From NCBI GenBank assembly GCA_016177805.1, contig JACOUN010000069.1, positions 1 to 64,000 on the forward strand: a stretch of 64,000 nucleotides of DNA, in the 5' to 3' direction. The stretch comes from Rhodocyclales bacterium (GTDB lineage: Bacteria > Pseudomonadota > Gammaproteobacteria > Burkholderiales > Rhodocyclaceae). Made by a program: the position numbers and the translations under genes. Under the pieces are notes generated by a model. The model did not search any database. It was not told the origin of the DNA and saw only the letters and a program-made list of their open reading frames with translations. Each line of letters opens with the position of its first letter. Within the stretch, counting starts at the first letter, position 1. Shown here in pieces: positions 40,196-50,396 of this stretch.

Positions 40196-41080
40196 ATGGC
40201 TCACAGTTTCCAGACTATTGCACTCATAGGCAAATACCAAAGCCCGGATGTGGCCGAGGCGGTGTTGCGGATCGCCGACTATCTGCGCGAGCGCAATCAC
40301 ACCGTATGGATCGAACAGGGTACGGCGAGTTCCATCGGCGGCTACGGCAGCTACAGTGCCGCGACCTACGACGAGATCGGCGCGGGCGGTGATCTGGCGA
40401 TCGTGCTCGGTGGCGACGGCACCATGCTCAATGCGGCGCGGCGCCTTGGCGAGCACGGTGTGTGTCTGGTTGGCGTCAATCAAGGGCGGCTGGGTTTCCT
40501 CACCGACATCGGGCGCGAAGACGCGATTACCCATCTGGGGCGCATTCTGGACGGCCACTACGTCGAGGAAAAACGCTTCATGCTGGCAGTTGATGTACTG
40601 CGTGGTGACAGTCGCGTTTTTCATGCCCTGGTGCTCAACGACGTGGTGTTGAGCAAGGGTGATATCGGCCGCATGATCGAGTTCGATCTGTGCATCGACG
40701 ACGAGTATGTGTATACGCAACGTTCGGACGGCATGATCGTCGCGACCCCGACCGGATCCACCGCGTACGCGTTGTCCGCCAATGGCCCGATCCTGCATCC
40801 GACGGTCGGGGGCATCGCATTGGTGCCGCTGTGCCCGCACGCGCTGACCGCCCGGCCGGTGACCTTGCCCGATAGCTGCCGCATCGACATTACCCTGCTG
40901 CCTCCCCACGATGCGCGCGTGCACCTGGACGGACAGACGCGCTTTGACGCGCGCGCCGGAGATTGCGTGCGCATTACGCGTTCGCCGCACGGCATACGCC
41001 TGCTCCATCCCGAAGGCTATAGCTACTTCGCGATGCTGCGCGAGAAACTGCACTGGAGTGCCGCGCCGCGGCACCCCTGA
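40196..41080 (+). CDS. nadK: NAD kinase
   Basis: A 294-residue enzyme that phosphorylates NAD to NADP. The signature GGDGTMLNAARRL lies near residue 75, followed by GVNQGRLGFLTDI, NDVVLSKGDIGRMIEF, SDGMIVATPTGSTAYALSANGPILHP and PHALTARPV, all in the expected order. It is divergent from hrcA with a gap of about 200 bases holding a TTTAAT -10-like element close to the gene. recN follows 29 bases downstream. Confidence 0.96.
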   Translation: MAHSFQTIALIGKYQSPDVAEAVLRIADYLRERNHTVWIEQGTASSIGGYGSYSAATYDEIGAGGDLAIVLGGDGTMLNAARRLGEHGVCLVGVNQGRLGFLTDIGREDAITHLGRILDGHYVEEKRFMLAVDVLRGDSRVFHALVLNDVVLSKGDIGRMIEFDLCIDDEYVYTQRSDGMIVATPTGSTAYALSANGPILHPTVGGIALVPLCPHALTARPVTLPDSCRIDITLLPPHDARVHLDGQTRFDARAGDCVRITRSPHGIRLLHPEGYSYFAMLREKLHWSAAPRHP

Positions 41081-41109
41081 ACCACCCACGCCGAAGGTAT
41101 CCAAGCGCC

Positions 41110-42783
41110 ATGCTTCGACGTCTGACCATACGGGACTTCGTGATTGTCGATCGGCTGGAACTGGAATTCCGGTCCGGGTTCGGCACGCTGACCGGCGAGA
41201 CCGGCGCCGGAAAATCCATCCTGCTCGACGCCTTGGGCCTGGCCTTGGGTGGACGCGCCGATGCGGCATCGGTGCGCCATGGATGCGACAAGGCCGATAT
41301 CGCCGCCGAATTCGACGTGATGCCAGCCAGCCCCATGCGCGCCTGGCTGAGCGAACAGGACATACCGCTGGACGAGGACACCGCGCTGTTGCGGCGGCTG
41401 GTCGATGCAGGCGGCCGCTCGCGCGGCTGGATCAACGGCGTGCCGGTGACGCTGGCGCAGTTGCGCGAGGCCGGCGACTGGCTCGCCGACATTCACGGAC
41501 AGCACGCCCACCACGCCCTGCTTAAGACCGACACGCAACGCGCGCTGCTCGATGCCCAAGCCAACTGCGTCGCGCTCGCGGCCGAAGTGGCGGGCTTGTA
41601 TCGGGAGTGGCAGCGCGTCGCACAACTGCGTCGCGCGGCGGAGCAGGACTCGGCAAGCATGGTGCGCCAGCGCGAGCTGCTCGAATGGCAGATCAATGAA
41701 CTTACCGAACTCGCCTTCGATGCCGACGAGTGGGCCGAGATCAATGCCGAGCAGGGCCGTCTGGCGCACGCTTCCGGACTGATAGGCGGGGCGGAAGATG
41801 CGCTGGCCTCGCTTGACGAGGGGGATGGTGCCGTCGTCGCTGTGCTCGATCGCGTCAGCTCGCGCATTGATGCGCTGGTGCAGCTTGATCCGGCGCTGGG
41901 TGAGGCGCGTGAACTGCTGGCCAGCGCCGCCATCCAGGCCGACGAGGCGTTGCATGCGCTACGTCGCTACCGCGACCGACTGGAACTGGACCCGCAACGG
42001 CTGGCCGAGATCGATCGGCGCATCAGCGAGGTTACCGACGTTGCGCGCAAGCACCGGGTTGCGCCCGAGGAGCTGGGTGAATTGCGCCGGACGTGGCTGG
42101 GCGAGCTGGAACAACTCGGCGCGCGCTCGGACCCGGCGCGACTGGCGCAACAGGAGGCGCTCGCCCGGAGCCAGTACGACGAGGCGGCGCGAAACCTGGG
42201 CAAGCTGCGCCGGCCGGCGGCCGAGGCATTGTCGCGGCGCGTCAGCGAGGCGATGCAGACCCTGGCGATGAGCGGCGGACGTTTTGAAGTGGCGCTGGAG
42301 CCGGTCGAGGGTGGTGCGGCGCACGGACTGGAAGACGTCGCGTTCCTCGTTGCCGCCAATCCCAACCAGCCGCTGCGCCCGCTGGCCAAGGTGGCATCGG
42401 GGGGCGAGCTGTCGCGTATCGGGCTGGCCATCCAGGTCATGACCAGCCGCGATGCCACCACCCCGACGCTGATCTTCGACGAGGTCGATGTCGGCATCGG
42501 CGGCGGTGTGGCGGAAATCGTCGGGAAAATGCTGCATCGGCTCGGTGCGGAACGCCAGGTCATGTGCGTGACGCATCTGCCGCAGGTCGCGGCCTGCGCC
42601 GACTGGCAGTGGAGCATCGCCAAGGTTCAGCGTGGCGGTGATGTGGTGAGCGTGGTGCGAAGTCTGGATGCGGAAGGGCGGGTCGAAGAAATCGCGCGCA
42701 TGCTGGGCGGCGTCAGCATTACCGACACCACCCGTCGTCACGCCACGGAGATGCTGGGAATGGCAGTCGCCCCCGGAGTCTGA
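41110..42783 (+). CDS. recN: DNA repair protein RecN
   Basis: A 557-residue SMC-like ATPase for double-strand break repair. Walker A is GETGAGKSILLDALGLALGGRAD near the N-terminus, with the family motif SWL-like DWLADIHGQHAHHALL. The central region is a coiled coil (about residues 160-360). The C-terminus has the signature VASGGELSRIGLAIQ, Walker B PTLIFDEVDVGIGGGVAEIVG and CVTHLPQVAA. The order nadK-recN is common in proteobacteria. It converges with fur, 17 bases apart. Confidence 0.95.
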   Translation: MLRRLTIRDFVIVDRLELEFRSGFGTLTGETGAGKSILLDALGLALGGRADAASVRHGCDKADIAAEFDVMPASPMRAWLSEQDIPLDEDTALLRRLVDAGGRSRGWINGVPVTLAQLREAGDWLADIHGQHAHHALLKTDTQRALLDAQANCVALAAEVAGLYREWQRVAQLRRAAEQDSASMVRQRELLEWQINELTELAFDADEWAEINAEQGRLAHASGLIGGAEDALASLDEGDGAVVAVLDRVSSRIDALVQLDPALGEARELLASAAIQADEALHALRRYRDRLELDPQRLAEIDRRISEVTDVARKHRVAPEELGELRRTWLGELEQLGARSDPARLAQQEALARSQYDEAARNLGKLRRPAAEALSRRVSEAMQTLAMSGGRFEVALEPVEGGAAHGLEDVAFLVAANPNQPLRPLAKVASGGELSRIGLAIQVMTSRDATTPTLIFDEVDVGIGGGVAEIVGKMLHRLGAERQVMCVTHLPQVAACADWQWSIAKVQRGGDVVSVVRSLDAEGRVEEIARMLGGVSITDTTRRHATEMLGMAVAPGV

Positions 42784-42800
42784 ATCGCGGGGGCGGTGCG

Positions 42801-43238
42801 TCAGTCCTCTTTCGGGCGATTGGGGCAGTCTTTCCTGAGGCAGTCGGCGTAGAGATAGAGCGCGTGCTCGCGTACTTCGAAGCCGCGCTCGGTGGCGATG
42901 CGCGTCTGGCGTTTTTCGATTTCCGGGTCGAAGAATTCCTCGACCATGCCGCACTGCAGACAGACGAGGTGGTCGTGGTGCCCGCCTTTCTTGAGTTCGA
43001 ACACGGCTTTGCCGGCTTCGAAGAAATGCCGTTCGAGCAGTCCCGCGTGTTCGAATTGCGTCAGCACGCGGTACACCGTGGCCAGTCCGATATCCATGCC
43101 TTCGGCCATCAGCGCGCGATAGACATCTTCGGCGGTGAGGTGGCGTTGATCGGAGTGCTGGAACAGGTCCAGTATCTTCAGTCGCGGGTAAGTGGCCTTG
43201 AGGCCGATGTTTTTCAGGTTTTTTGAATTGTCGGACAT
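42801..43238 (-). CDS. fur: Ferric uptake regulator Fur
   Basis: A 145-residue iron-responsive repressor. The winged-helix domain (residues 1-85) has [30 protein letters not shown] and [18 protein letters not shown]. The metal-binding and dimer domain has [16 protein letters not shown] with the HxHD and CxxC elements, and ends [11 protein letters not shown]. The ATG at 43238 gives [10 protein letters not shown]; a far longer open frame upstream is rejected. It is divergent from bamE, as in many beta- and gammaproteobacteria, and its own promoter region contains a weak Fur-box-like dyad. Confidence 0.95.
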   Translation of the reverse strand: MSDNSKNLKNIGLKATYPRLKILDLFQHSDQRHLTAEDVYRALMAEGMDIGLATVYRVLTQFEHAGLLERHFFEAGKAVFELKKGGHHDHLVCLQCGMVEEFFDPEIEKRQTRIATERGFEVREHALYLYADCLRKDCPNRPKED

Positions 43239-43436
43239 TGTGACCCCGGTCGTATGGGAGTGGCAGGGTGTGAAGCGCGCGCGCGCGGCGGGATACTTCG
43301 CTACGCCGCTTGCACTGACTGCCAGGTGCAAGCGTGTTGTTGCCCGGAGGTGGCCGTGTTGGGGGTGCCCGTACTCCGGAGGGCCGCTTCGGCGGCGCGG
43401 TCCTTGCGGGCATATGATATATTTTTTGCCTTTATT

Positions 43437-43451
43437 TGAGAACGATTCGCC
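43437..43451. promoter_or_regulatory. Possible Fur box between fur and bamE
   Basis: TGAGAACGATTCGCC matches 9 of the 14 informative positions of the 7-1-7 Fur box (TGATAAT-n-ATTATCA). It sits beside an AT-rich tract (TATGATATATTTTTT, from 43413) that is probably the core promoter region. Autoregulation of fur would be expected; the match is weak. Confidence 0.35.
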
Positions 43452-43493
43452 GTCAGGCGCCACCGCCATCCTCTGAGAGTGTCTATCTACCTC

Positions 43494-43916
43494 ATGCAAT
43501 CTCCAACTTTCTTGACCGTCCTCGCCGTTGTCGGCCTGCTGGCGGGTTGCTCTTTCGACAAGCTCGCCAGTGGCATACAGCCCTACCGTATCGATGTCCG
43601 CCAGGGCAACTACGTCGATCAGGAAATGGTCTCCCAGCTCAAGAAGGGCATGACCAGGGATCAAGTCAGGTTTGTGCTCGGCACGCCGCTGGTGGTCGAC
43701 CCGTTCCGTACTGACCGCTGGGACTACGTCTACCTGTTTCGGCCGGGCAGGGGTGAGGGGCTCAAGCGCACCGTCAGCGTGTTCTTCGTCGCCGACCGGC
43801 TTGATCATGTCGATGGCGACGTGGCCGCCGCGACTGACGGTGCCAGCGAAGCCGCGCCGCAGCCGGTCGAGCGTAGCCGGGTGATCGAGATCAGCGCACC
43901 CGAGGAAAAGAAGTGA
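43494..43916 (+). CDS. bamE: Outer membrane protein assembly factor BamE (SmpA/OmlA)
   Basis: A 140-residue lipoprotein. The ATG at 43494 gives a compact signal peptide ([19 protein letters not shown]) with lipobox LAGC; a GTG five codons earlier is possible but less likely. The BamE fold is seen in [41 protein letters not shown] and WDYVYLF (shown in pieces). BamE is an accessory subunit of the BAM complex that inserts beta-barrel proteins. The acidic, Ala-rich tail past residue 105 is variable. Its stop overlaps the dapB GTG start. Confidence 0.93.
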   Translation: MQSPTFLTVLAVVGLLAGCSFDKLASGIQPYRIDVRQGNYVDQEMVSQLKKGMTRDQVRFVLGTPLVVDPFRTDRWDYVYLFRPGRGEGLKRTVSVFFVADRLDHVDGDVAAATDGASEAAPQPVERSRVIEISAPEEKK

Positions 43917-44719
43917 AGCCGGTACGTGTTGCGATCGCGGGCGCGAGTGGGCGCATGGGGCGGATGCTGGTCGAAACGTCGCTGGGAGACGCGGGGGTCA
44001 CGCTGGCGGCGGCTTTCGATCGGGTTGGCGCGCCGGGGGTAGGACGTGATGCCGGAGAGTGGGCGGGTATGCCCTGTGGCGTGGTGGTGGGCGACGACGC
44101 GCGTAGTGCAATCGCCGCGGCCGATTGCGTGATCGATTTCACCCGCCCGGAAGGGGCGCTGCTGCATCTGCAGCTCGCGTGCGAGATGGGCAAGGCGGCG
44201 GTGATCGGGACGACCGGGTTCTCGTCCGCCGAGAAGGCGCGGATCGCGGACGTGGCCCGGACCATCCCGGTGGTGTTCGCGCCGAACATGGCGGTCGGTG
44301 TGAATGCGGTGTTCAAGCTGCTGGAGGTCGCCGCCCGCATTCTTGATGAAGGCTACGATGTCGAGGTGATAGAGACCCATCACCGGCACAAGATCGATGC
44401 GCCGTCGGGCACCGCGCTGCGCATGGGCGAGATCGTGGCGCATGAGCTGGGGAGGGATCTGAAGGAATGCGCAATCTACGGGCGCGAAGGTGTCACGGGT
44501 GAGCGCAAGGCCGAAACGATAGGGTTCTCGACCATACGTGGCGGAGACGTGATAGGCGATCACACGGTGTTGTTCGCCGGCCTGGGCGAGCGCATTGAAA
44601 TCACGCACAAGTCGGCAAGTCGCATGCCCTACGCGACCGGCGCGCTACGCGCCGCGCGCTTTCTGGCCGGGCACCAGCATGGCCTGTTCGACATGCAGGA
44701 TGTGCTGGGCCTGCGCTGA
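43913..44719 (+). CDS. dapB: 4-hydroxy-tetrahydrodipicolinate reductase
   Basis: A 268-residue NAD(P)H-dependent reductase of the lysine/diaminopimelate pathway. The nucleotide-binding motif is [52 protein letters not shown] and the active site [20 protein letters not shown] follow in order, with [19 protein letters not shown] near the end. The start is GTG at 43913, overlapping the bamE stop. Diaminopimelate from this pathway also feeds peptidoglycan synthesis. Confidence 0.96.
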   Translation: MKPVRVAIAGASGRMGRMLVETSLGDAGVTLAAAFDRVGAPGVGRDAGEWAGMPCGVVVGDDARSAIAAADCVIDFTRPEGALLHLQLACEMGKAAVIGTTGFSSAEKARIADVARTIPVVFAPNMAVGVNAVFKLLEVAARILDEGYDVEVIETHHRHKIDAPSGTALRMGEIVAHELGRDLKECAIYGREGVTGERKAETIGFSTIRGGDVIGDHTVLFAGLGERIEITHKSASRMPYATGALRAARFLAGHQHGLFDMQDVLGLR

Positions 44720-44788
44720 AGTGGCCGCGACTGGCGCAATTGCCTTGCCTGCGGGAGCTTGACCCGGTCTGCTTGGGGCCGGGCGCGT

Positions 44789-44817
44789 TTGCGCGCGATC
44801 TCGCCAAGCGCTATAAT
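44789..44817 (+). promoter_or_regulatory. Sigma-70 promoter of carAB
   Basis: TTGCGC (44789-44794), 17 bases, then TATAAT (44812-44817). Spacing is ideal and the -10 is perfect. Transcription should begin near 44824, about 100 bases before carA. Confidence 0.75.
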
Positions 44818-44833
44818 CAGCCGAATTAGATAG

Positions 44834-44866
44834 CGGGATTGGCCGGTCAGGCTCGTCCCGTTTTTT
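44834..44866 (+). terminator. Intrinsic terminator (attenuator) in the carA leader
   Basis: CGGGA pairs with TCCCG and an inner GGCC/GGCT adds four pairs; six T follow at once (44861-44866). It lies only ~10 bases after the expected start point of the carA promoter and ~58 bases before carA, so it can only act on carAB itself. This is the layout of transcription attenuation, plausible for a pyrimidine- and arginine-controlled operon. Confidence 0.6.
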
Positions 44867-44923
44867 CACATATGGGGCGAGCGCCTGCTCGCACCCCCAT
44901 TCGGTTGAACTCAGGAGTTTGTC

Positions 44924-46066
44924 TTGTCTGCTTCCCCGTCCGCAATACTGGCATTGGCCGACGGTACGGTCTTTTTTGGCAAGGGTATCGGTGCGATCGG
45001 CAGCACGGTCGGCGAGGTGGTATTCAATACCTCGATGTCCGGCTACCAGGAAATACTGACCGATCCGAGCTATAGCAGCCAGATCGTGACGCTGACCTAT
45101 CCTCACATTGGCAGCACCGGCGTCAATGACGAAGATGTCGAGTCGGATCGTGTCCACGCCGCCGGTCTGGTGATACGCGATCTGCCGATACTGGCGTCGA
45201 ATTTTCGCCAGAGCCAGACCCTCGATGGCTGGCTCAAGGCCGCCAACATCGTGGCGATCGCCGGCATCGATACGCGCCGGCTGACGCGCGTGCTGCGCGA
45301 AAAGGGCGCCCAGGCGGGGTGCATCGTGACCTCGGCGCCCGGCGTGGCGCCGGATGTCGATGCGGCCATCGCCGCCGCCCGCACGTTTCCGGGGCTGACC
45401 GGCATGGATCTGGCCAAGGTGGTCAGCGTGCGCGAGTCCTACCCGTGGGCTGAAGGCGAGTGGGTGCTCGGGGCAGGCTATCGCCCGCAGCGGGCCGCAC
45501 CGCATCATGTCGTGGCGTATGACTACGGCGTCAAGCGCAACATCCTGCGCATGCTGGCCGAGCGTGGGTGCCGTCTGACCGTGGTGCCAGCCCAGACCCC
45601 GGCGGCCGAGGTGCTGGCGCTGCAGCCGGACGGGGTCTTCCTGTCCAACGGCCCGGGTGACCCGGAGCCATGCGAGTACGCGATCGCGGCGATCCGCGAG
45701 TTTCTCGCGCGGCGCCTTCCGGTTTTCGGCATCTGTCTCGGTCATCAGTTGCTGGCGCTGGCGTCCGGCGCACGCACCGTCAAGATGAAATTTGGCCATC
45801 ACGGCGCCAACCATCCGGTCAAGGACCTGGATACCGGGCAGGTGTTGATCACCAGCCAGAACCACGGCTTCGCCGTCGACGGCGATACGCTCCCGGCAAC
45901 GTTACGCGTCACCCATGTGTCGCTGTTCGACGGCAGCCTGCAGGGGGTTGAGCGTACCGATGTGCCGGCCTTCAGCTTCCAGGGGCACCCCGAGGCGAGT
46001 CCCGGACCGCACGATGTTGCGTACCTGTTCGACCGCTTCGTGCGCATGCTCAACGCGGGCAAATGA
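44924..46066 (+). CDS. carA: Carbamoyl-phosphate synthase small subunit
   Basis: A 380-residue glutaminase subunit. The start is a TTG (44924) placed 7 bases after a CAGGAG ribosome site; it gives the family N-terminus ([23 protein letters not shown]), and no ATG fits. The first 150 residues form the CarA N-domain ([21 protein letters not shown]). The class I amidotransferase domain has the nucleophile Cys in [24 protein letters not shown] and the His-Glu pair in [13 protein letters not shown]. It hydrolyses glutamine and channels ammonia to CarB for pyrimidine and arginine synthesis. The gene follows a promoter with a leader terminator. Confidence 0.96.
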   Translation: MSASPSAILALADGTVFFGKGIGAIGSTVGEVVFNTSMSGYQEILTDPSYSSQIVTLTYPHIGSTGVNDEDVESDRVHAAGLVIRDLPILASNFRQSQTLDGWLKAANIVAIAGIDTRRLTRVLREKGAQAGCIVTSAPGVAPDVDAAIAAARTFPGLTGMDLAKVVSVRESYPWAEGEWVLGAGYRPQRAAPHHVVAYDYGVKRNILRMLAERGCRLTVVPAQTPAAEVLALQPDGVFLSNGPGDPEPCEYAIAAIREFLARRLPVFGICLGHQLLALASGARTVKMKFGHHGANHPVKDLDTGQVLITSQNHGFAVDGDTLPATLRVTHVSLFDGSLQGVERTDVPAFSFQGHPEASPGPHDVAYLFDRFVRMLNAGK

Positions 46067-46116
46067 GCGGTCACGCAGTGCCGTGTCCGCCAATCACAGT
46101 AATTCGAGGTTAGGCA

Positions 46117-49100
46117 ATGCCTAAGCGTACAGATATACACAGCATACTCATCATCGGCGCCGGCCCCATCATCATTGGCCAGGCGTGCGAGTTCGACTAC
46201 TCCGGCGCGCAGGCGTGCAAGGCGCTGCGCGAGGAGGGCTACAAGGTCATCCTGGTCAACTCCAACCCCGCCACCATCATGACGGATCCGGAGACGGCCG
46301 ACGTTACCTACATCGAGCCGATCGCCTGGCAGGTGGTCGAGCGCATCATCGAGAAGGAGCGCCCGGACGCGCTGTTGCCCACCATGGGCGGCCAGACCGC
46401 TCTGAACTGCGCGCTCGATCTGGCCAGGAACGGCGTGCTGGAAAAGTACGGCGTCGAGCTGATCGGTGCGTCGCGCGATGCGATCGACAAGGCCGAGGAC
46501 AGGCTCAAGTTCAAGGATGCGATGACCCGCATCGGGCTCGGTTCGGCACGCTCGGCCATTGCCCACAGCATGGAAGAGGCGCAGCAGGTGCAGGGCGGCA
46601 TCGGCTTTCCGGTCATCATCCGTCCGTCGTTCACCATGGGCGGCACGGGCGGCGGCATCGCCTACAACATGGAAGAGTTCGCCGACATCTGCAAGCGCGG
46701 CCTGGAGGCCAGCCCGACCAACGAACTGTTGATCGAAGAGTCGCTGATCGGGTGGAAGGAATACGAGATGGAGGTGGTTCGCGACCGCGCGGATAACTGC
46801 ATCATCGTGTGTTCCATCGAGAACCTCGATCCTATGGGGGTGCATACCGGTGACTCGATCACGGTCGCGCCGTCGCAGACCCTGACCGACAAGGAATACC
46901 AGATCCTGCGCAATGCCTCGATCGCGGTGTTGCGCGAAATCGGGGTGGATACCGGCGGCTCCAACGTACAGTTCGCGATCAACCCCGACGACGGGCGCAT
47001 GATCGTGATCGAGATGAATCCGCGCGTGTCGCGTTCGTCGGCGCTCGCATCGAAGGCCACCGGTTTCCCGATTGCCAAGGTGGCGGCCAAGCTGGCGGTC
47101 GGGTTCACGCTGGACGAACTCAGGAACGACATCACCGGTGGTGCCACACCGGCTTCGTTCGAGCCGTCGATCGACTACGTCGTTACCAAGATTCCGCGTT
47201 TTGCCTTCGAGAAATTCCCGCAGGCCAACGATCGCCTCACCACCCAGATGAAGTCGGTCGGCGAAGTCATGGCGATGGGCCGCACCTTCCAGGAATCGTT
47301 CCAGAAGGCCTTGCGCGGGCTGGAAGTCGGCGCGTACGGGCTGGACGAGGTCGAGGTCGATCGCGAGGATCTGGAGCACGAGCTTGCCAACCCCGGCGCG
47401 CAGCGCATCTGGTACGTGGGGCAGGCGTTCCGTGAAGGCTACACCCAGGAGCAGGTGTTCAACCTGACCAAGATCGATCCGTGGTTCCTCGCCCAGATCG
47501 AGGACATCGTGCTGACCGAGAAGGCGGTGGCCGGGCGCTCGCTGAAGGCACTGCAAGCGCCCGAACTGCGCGACCTCAAGCGCAAGGGTTTCTCCGACCG
47601 TCGGCTGGCGAAGCTGCTGGGGGTCGATGAGACCTCGGTACGTCTGCACCGCCACGCCAACGGCGTGCGCCCGGTGTTCAAGCGCGTCGATACCTGCGCC
47701 GCCGAGTTCGCGACCTCGACCGCCTACATGTACTCGTCGTACGAAGAAGAATGCGAGTCGCGCCCGACCGACAAGAAGAAGATCATGGTGCTGGGCGGTG
47801 GACCCAACCGCATCGGGCAGGGCATAGAGTTCGATTACTGCTGCGTGCATGCGGCGCTGGCGCTGCGTGATGACGGTTACGAAACCATCATGGTCAATTG
47901 CAACCCCGAGACCGTGTCGACCGACTATGACACCTCGGACCGGCTGTACTTCGAACCGATCACGCTCGAAGACATCCTCGAAATCGTGCATGTCGAACGC
48001 CCGGTCGGCGTGATCGTGCAGTTCGGCGGCCAGACGCCGCTCAAGCGTGCCCGCGCGCTGGAAGAAAACGGGGTGCCGATCATCGGCACCAGCCCGGACA
48101 TGATCGACGCCGCCGAGGACCGCGAGCGCTTCCAGCAACTGCTCAACGACCTGAACCTGCGCCAGCCGCCCAACCGCACCGCGCGCACGCCCGAGGCCGC
48201 CGTGCGGCTGGCGGCCGAGATCGGCTATCCGCTGGTGGTCCGCCCCAGTTACGTGCTGGGTGGTCGCGCGATGGAAATCGTGCATGAGCAGAAGGATCTC
48301 GAACGCTACATGCGCGAAGCGGTCAAGGTGTCGAACGAATCGCCGGTGCTGCTGGACCGCTTCCTCAACGACGCGACCGAAGTCGATGTCGACGCGCTCT
48401 CCGATGGCGTGCAGGTCATCATCGGCGGCATCATGGAGCACATCGAACAGGCCGGAGTGCATTCGGGAGATTCGGCGTGCTCGCTGCCGCCCTACACCCT
48501 GTCGGCCGCGCTGCAGGACGAACTGCGCCGCCAGACCGAGGCGATGGCGCGGGCGCTCAACGTGGTCGGCCTGATGAACGTCAAGTTCGCGATCCAGTGC
48601 GAGGGCGACAACGCCAAGGTGTATGTGCTGGAAGTGAACCCGCGCGCTTCGCGTACCGTGCCCTTCGTCTCCAAGGCCTGCGGCCTGCAACTGGCCAAGA
48701 TTGCCGCGCGCTGCATGGCCGGGCAGAGCCTGGCGAGCCAGGGGATCACCTCCGAAGTGGTGCCGGAATACTATTCGGTGAAGGAGGCGGTGCTCCCGTT
48801 CGTCAAGTTCCCCGGCGTCGACACCATACTCGGACCGGAAATGAAGTCGACCGGCGAAGTGATGGGGGTCGGGCGCAGCTTCGCCGAAGCCTTCGTCAAG
48901 TCGCAGCTCGCGGCGGGCGTGCGCCTGCCCAGTTCGGGGGTGGCGTTCATCAGCGTCAAGCCGACCGACCGGCCGGCGGCAGTTGAAGTGGCGACCACCC
49001 TGCACGAACTCGGCTTCGGACTGGTCGCCACGCGTGGCACCGCCTCGGCGATCGAGGCGGCGGGGGTACCGGTGAAAGTGATCAACAAGGTTACCGAAGG

Positions 49101-49344
49101 CCGGCCGCACATCGTCGACATGATCAAGAACAACGAGATCCGCCTCGTCATCAACACCGTCGAGGAAAAGCGCCAGGCGATCATAGACTCGCGCTCCATC
49201 CGGACCAGCGCGCTGGGCGCCCGAGTGACCGTATTCACCACCATAGAGGGTGCGCGCGCCGCATGCATGGGCATACGCCATCTGGAAGGACTCGAGGTCT
49301 ATAGCCTCCAGTCCCTGCACGCCGAACTGAATCCGACAGCATGA
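46117..49344 (+). CDS. carB: Carbamoyl-phosphate synthase large subunit
   Basis: A 1075-residue enzyme built from two homologous ATP-grasp halves (residues 1-550 and 550-935) plus an MGS-like regulatory domain (about 940-1075). The first half shows [27 protein letters not shown] and [15 protein letters not shown]; the second shows [38 protein letters not shown] and [18 protein letters not shown]. It makes carbamoyl phosphate from bicarbonate, ammonia and two ATP. The stop overlaps the greA start (ATGA), so carA-carB-greA are probably one transcript. Confidence 0.97.
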   Translation: MPKRTDIHSILIIGAGPIIIGQACEFDYSGAQACKALREEGYKVILVNSNPATIMTDPETADVTYIEPIAWQVVERIIEKERPDALLPTMGGQTALNCALDLARNGVLEKYGVELIGASRDAIDKAEDRLKFKDAMTRIGLGSARSAIAHSMEEAQQVQGGIGFPVIIRPSFTMGGTGGGIAYNMEEFADICKRGLEASPTNELLIEESLIGWKEYEMEVVRDRADNCIIVCSIENLDPMGVHTGDSITVAPSQTLTDKEYQILRNASIAVLREIGVDTGGSNVQFAINPDDGRMIVIEMNPRVSRSSALASKATGFPIAKVAAKLAVGFTLDELRNDITGGATPASFEPSIDYVVTKIPRFAFEKFPQANDRLTTQMKSVGEVMAMGRTFQESFQKALRGLEVGAYGLDEVEVDREDLEHELANPGAQRIWYVGQAFREGYTQEQVFNLTKIDPWFLAQIEDIVLTEKAVAGRSLKALQAPELRDLKRKGFSDRRLAKLLGVDETSVRLHRHANGVRPVFKRVDTCAAEFATSTAYMYSSYEEECESRPTDKKKIMVLGGGPNRIGQGIEFDYCCVHAALALRDDGYETIMVNCNPETVSTDYDTSDRLYFEPITLEDILEIVHVERPVGVIVQFGGQTPLKRARALEENGVPIIGTSPDMIDAAEDRERFQQLLNDLNLRQPPNRTARTPEAAVRLAAEIGYPLVVRPSYVLGGRAMEIVHEQKDLERYMREAVKVSNESPVLLDRFLNDATEVDVDALSDGVQVIIGGIMEHIEQAGVHSGDSACSLPPYTLSAALQDELRRQTEAMARALNVVGLMNVKFAIQCEGDNAKVYVLEVNPRASRTVPFVSKACGLQLAKIAARCMAGQSLASQGITSEVVPEYYSVKEAVLPFVKFPGVDTILGPEMKSTGEVMGVGRSFAEAFVKSQLAAGVRLPSSGVAFISVKPTDRPAAVEVATTLHELGFGLVATRGTASAIEAAGVPVKVINKVTEGRPHIVDMIKNNEIRLVINTVEEKRQAIIDSRSIRTSALGARVTVFTTIEGARAACMGIRHLEGLEVYSLQSLHAELNPTA

Positions 49345-49817
49345 ACAAGACTCCACTTACGGTGCATGGCGCCGAGCGCCTGCGCGCTGAACTGCACAAG
49401 ATGAAAACGGTCGAGCGCCCGTCGGTGATCGCCGCGATCGCGGAAGCGCGCGCTCATGGCGACCTGTCGGAAAACGCCGAGTACGATGCCGCGAAGGACA
49501 GGCAGGGCTTTGTCGAGGGGCGGATTCGCGAACTGGAAAGCAAACTCTCCAACGCGCAGATCATAGACCCGAAGCTGCTTGACGCGGATGGGCGCTGCGT
49601 TTTTGGCGCCACCGTCGAGCTGGAGGACATGGACTCCGAAGTCAAGGTGGTCTACCAGATCGTCGGTGAAGACGAGGCCGACGTGAAAGAGGGCAAGATC
49701 TCGATCAGCTCACCGATCGCTCGTGCCCTGATCGGCAAGTACGCGGGCGATGTCGCCGAGGTCAAGGCGCCCGGCGGCGTGCGCGAGTACGAGATCGTGG
49801 ACGTGCGTTACGTTTGA
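49341..49817 (+). CDS. greA: Transcription elongation factor GreA
   Basis: A 158-residue cleavage factor that rescues backtracked RNA polymerase. The N-terminal antiparallel coiled coil (residues 1-75) carries the acidic tip in [21 protein letters not shown]. The C-terminal FKBP-like domain has [27 protein letters not shown] and [14 protein letters not shown]. Its ATG overlaps the carB stop. A hairpin follows the stop, in the gap shared with the convergent yhbY. Confidence 0.96.
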   Translation: MNKTPLTVHGAERLRAELHKMKTVERPSVIAAIAEARAHGDLSENAEYDAAKDRQGFVEGRIRELESKLSNAQIIDPKLLDADGRCVFGATVELEDMDSEVKVVYQIVGEDEADVKEGKISISSPIARALIGKYAGDVAEVKAPGGVREYEIVDVRYV

Positions 49818-49830
49818 TAGACGTGCCATC

Positions 49831-49857
49831 GATCGCGGCGGCAAGCGCGCCGCGATC
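49831..49857. other. Hairpin between convergent greA and yhbY
   Basis: GATCGCGGCG and CGCCGCGATC form a perfect 10-bp stem with a 7-base loop. It has no T run on either side, but its place between two converging genes suggests a shared transcript end. Confidence 0.5.
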
Positions 49858-49886
49858 GTCATCACCACTGCCGGTGTGCAAGCGTG

Positions 49887-50357
49887 CTAATCGTCGCGTC
49901 CGGAAGTCTTCTTCCCCGCGCCTCGGGGGCCTCGGGGCGGGCGACGTTTCTTGGCGGCCGCCGCCTGGACCAGCGCCGTGCGCCGCGCCGCCGCGGAAAA
50001 CGCGCGCGCGGATTTTGTTTTCGACGGGCGTTTGTCACCCACGAGTCGATCGGCTTTTTGTGCCGGGACGCGGGTTTGTTCTTCTTCACGCCGCTTGCGC
50101 CACACCACGAGGATGGTGCCGATATGCTGAACCGGCGTGGCGCCCAGCGCGGCGCATACTTCGGTCATCAGTTCCTCGCGCTGATCGCGCTCGGCACCGT
50201 GCACCTTGATCTTGATGAGTTCATGGGCCTGCAGTGATCGTTCGATTTCCTCGACCACGGGGGGCGTCAAGCCGTTGCCGGCGATAGTGACCACCGGCTG
50301 CAGATGGTGGGCGGTGGCGCGCATTTCGCGCCGTTGCGCCGGGGTAAGCTCAGTCAT
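49887..50357 (-). CDS. yhbY: YhbY family ribosome assembly RNA-binding protein
   Basis: A 156-residue CRM-domain (CRS1-YhbY) protein. The domain fills residues 1-95: LTPAQRREMRATAHHLQPVVTIAGNGLTPPVVEEIERSLQAHELIKIKV in pieces, then GATPVQHIGTILVVWRKR. E. coli YhbY is only about 97 residues and binds pre-50S particles. Here an additional ~60-residue tail is strongly basic and Ala/Pro/Gly-rich (KKRRPPRGPRGAGKK), presumably an extra RNA-binding arm, a feature seen in some betaproteobacteria. It is divergent from rlmE with 39 bases between starts. Confidence 0.9.
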   Translation of the reverse strand: MTELTPAQRREMRATAHHLQPVVTIAGNGLTPPVVEEIERSLQAHELIKIKVHGAERDQREELMTEVCAALGATPVQHIGTILVVWRKRREEEQTRVPAQKADRLVGDKRPSKTKSARAFSAAARRTALVQAAAAKKRRPPRGPRGAGKKTSGRDD

Positions 50358-50396
50358 TGATTTTTCTCAACCTTTCGGGGCAAGGATTCTACTCCG

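Noticed and set aside
43479-43493. GTG start for bamE five codons upstream
   Set aside because: The ATG at 43494 gives a cleaner lipoprotein signal peptide.
45799-49356. An open frame of 1185 codons on the minus strand opposite carA/carB
   Set aside because: It is a shadow of carB in a high-GC genome: composition is His/Arg/Asp-rich with no domain, and carB on the plus strand is conserved along its full length.
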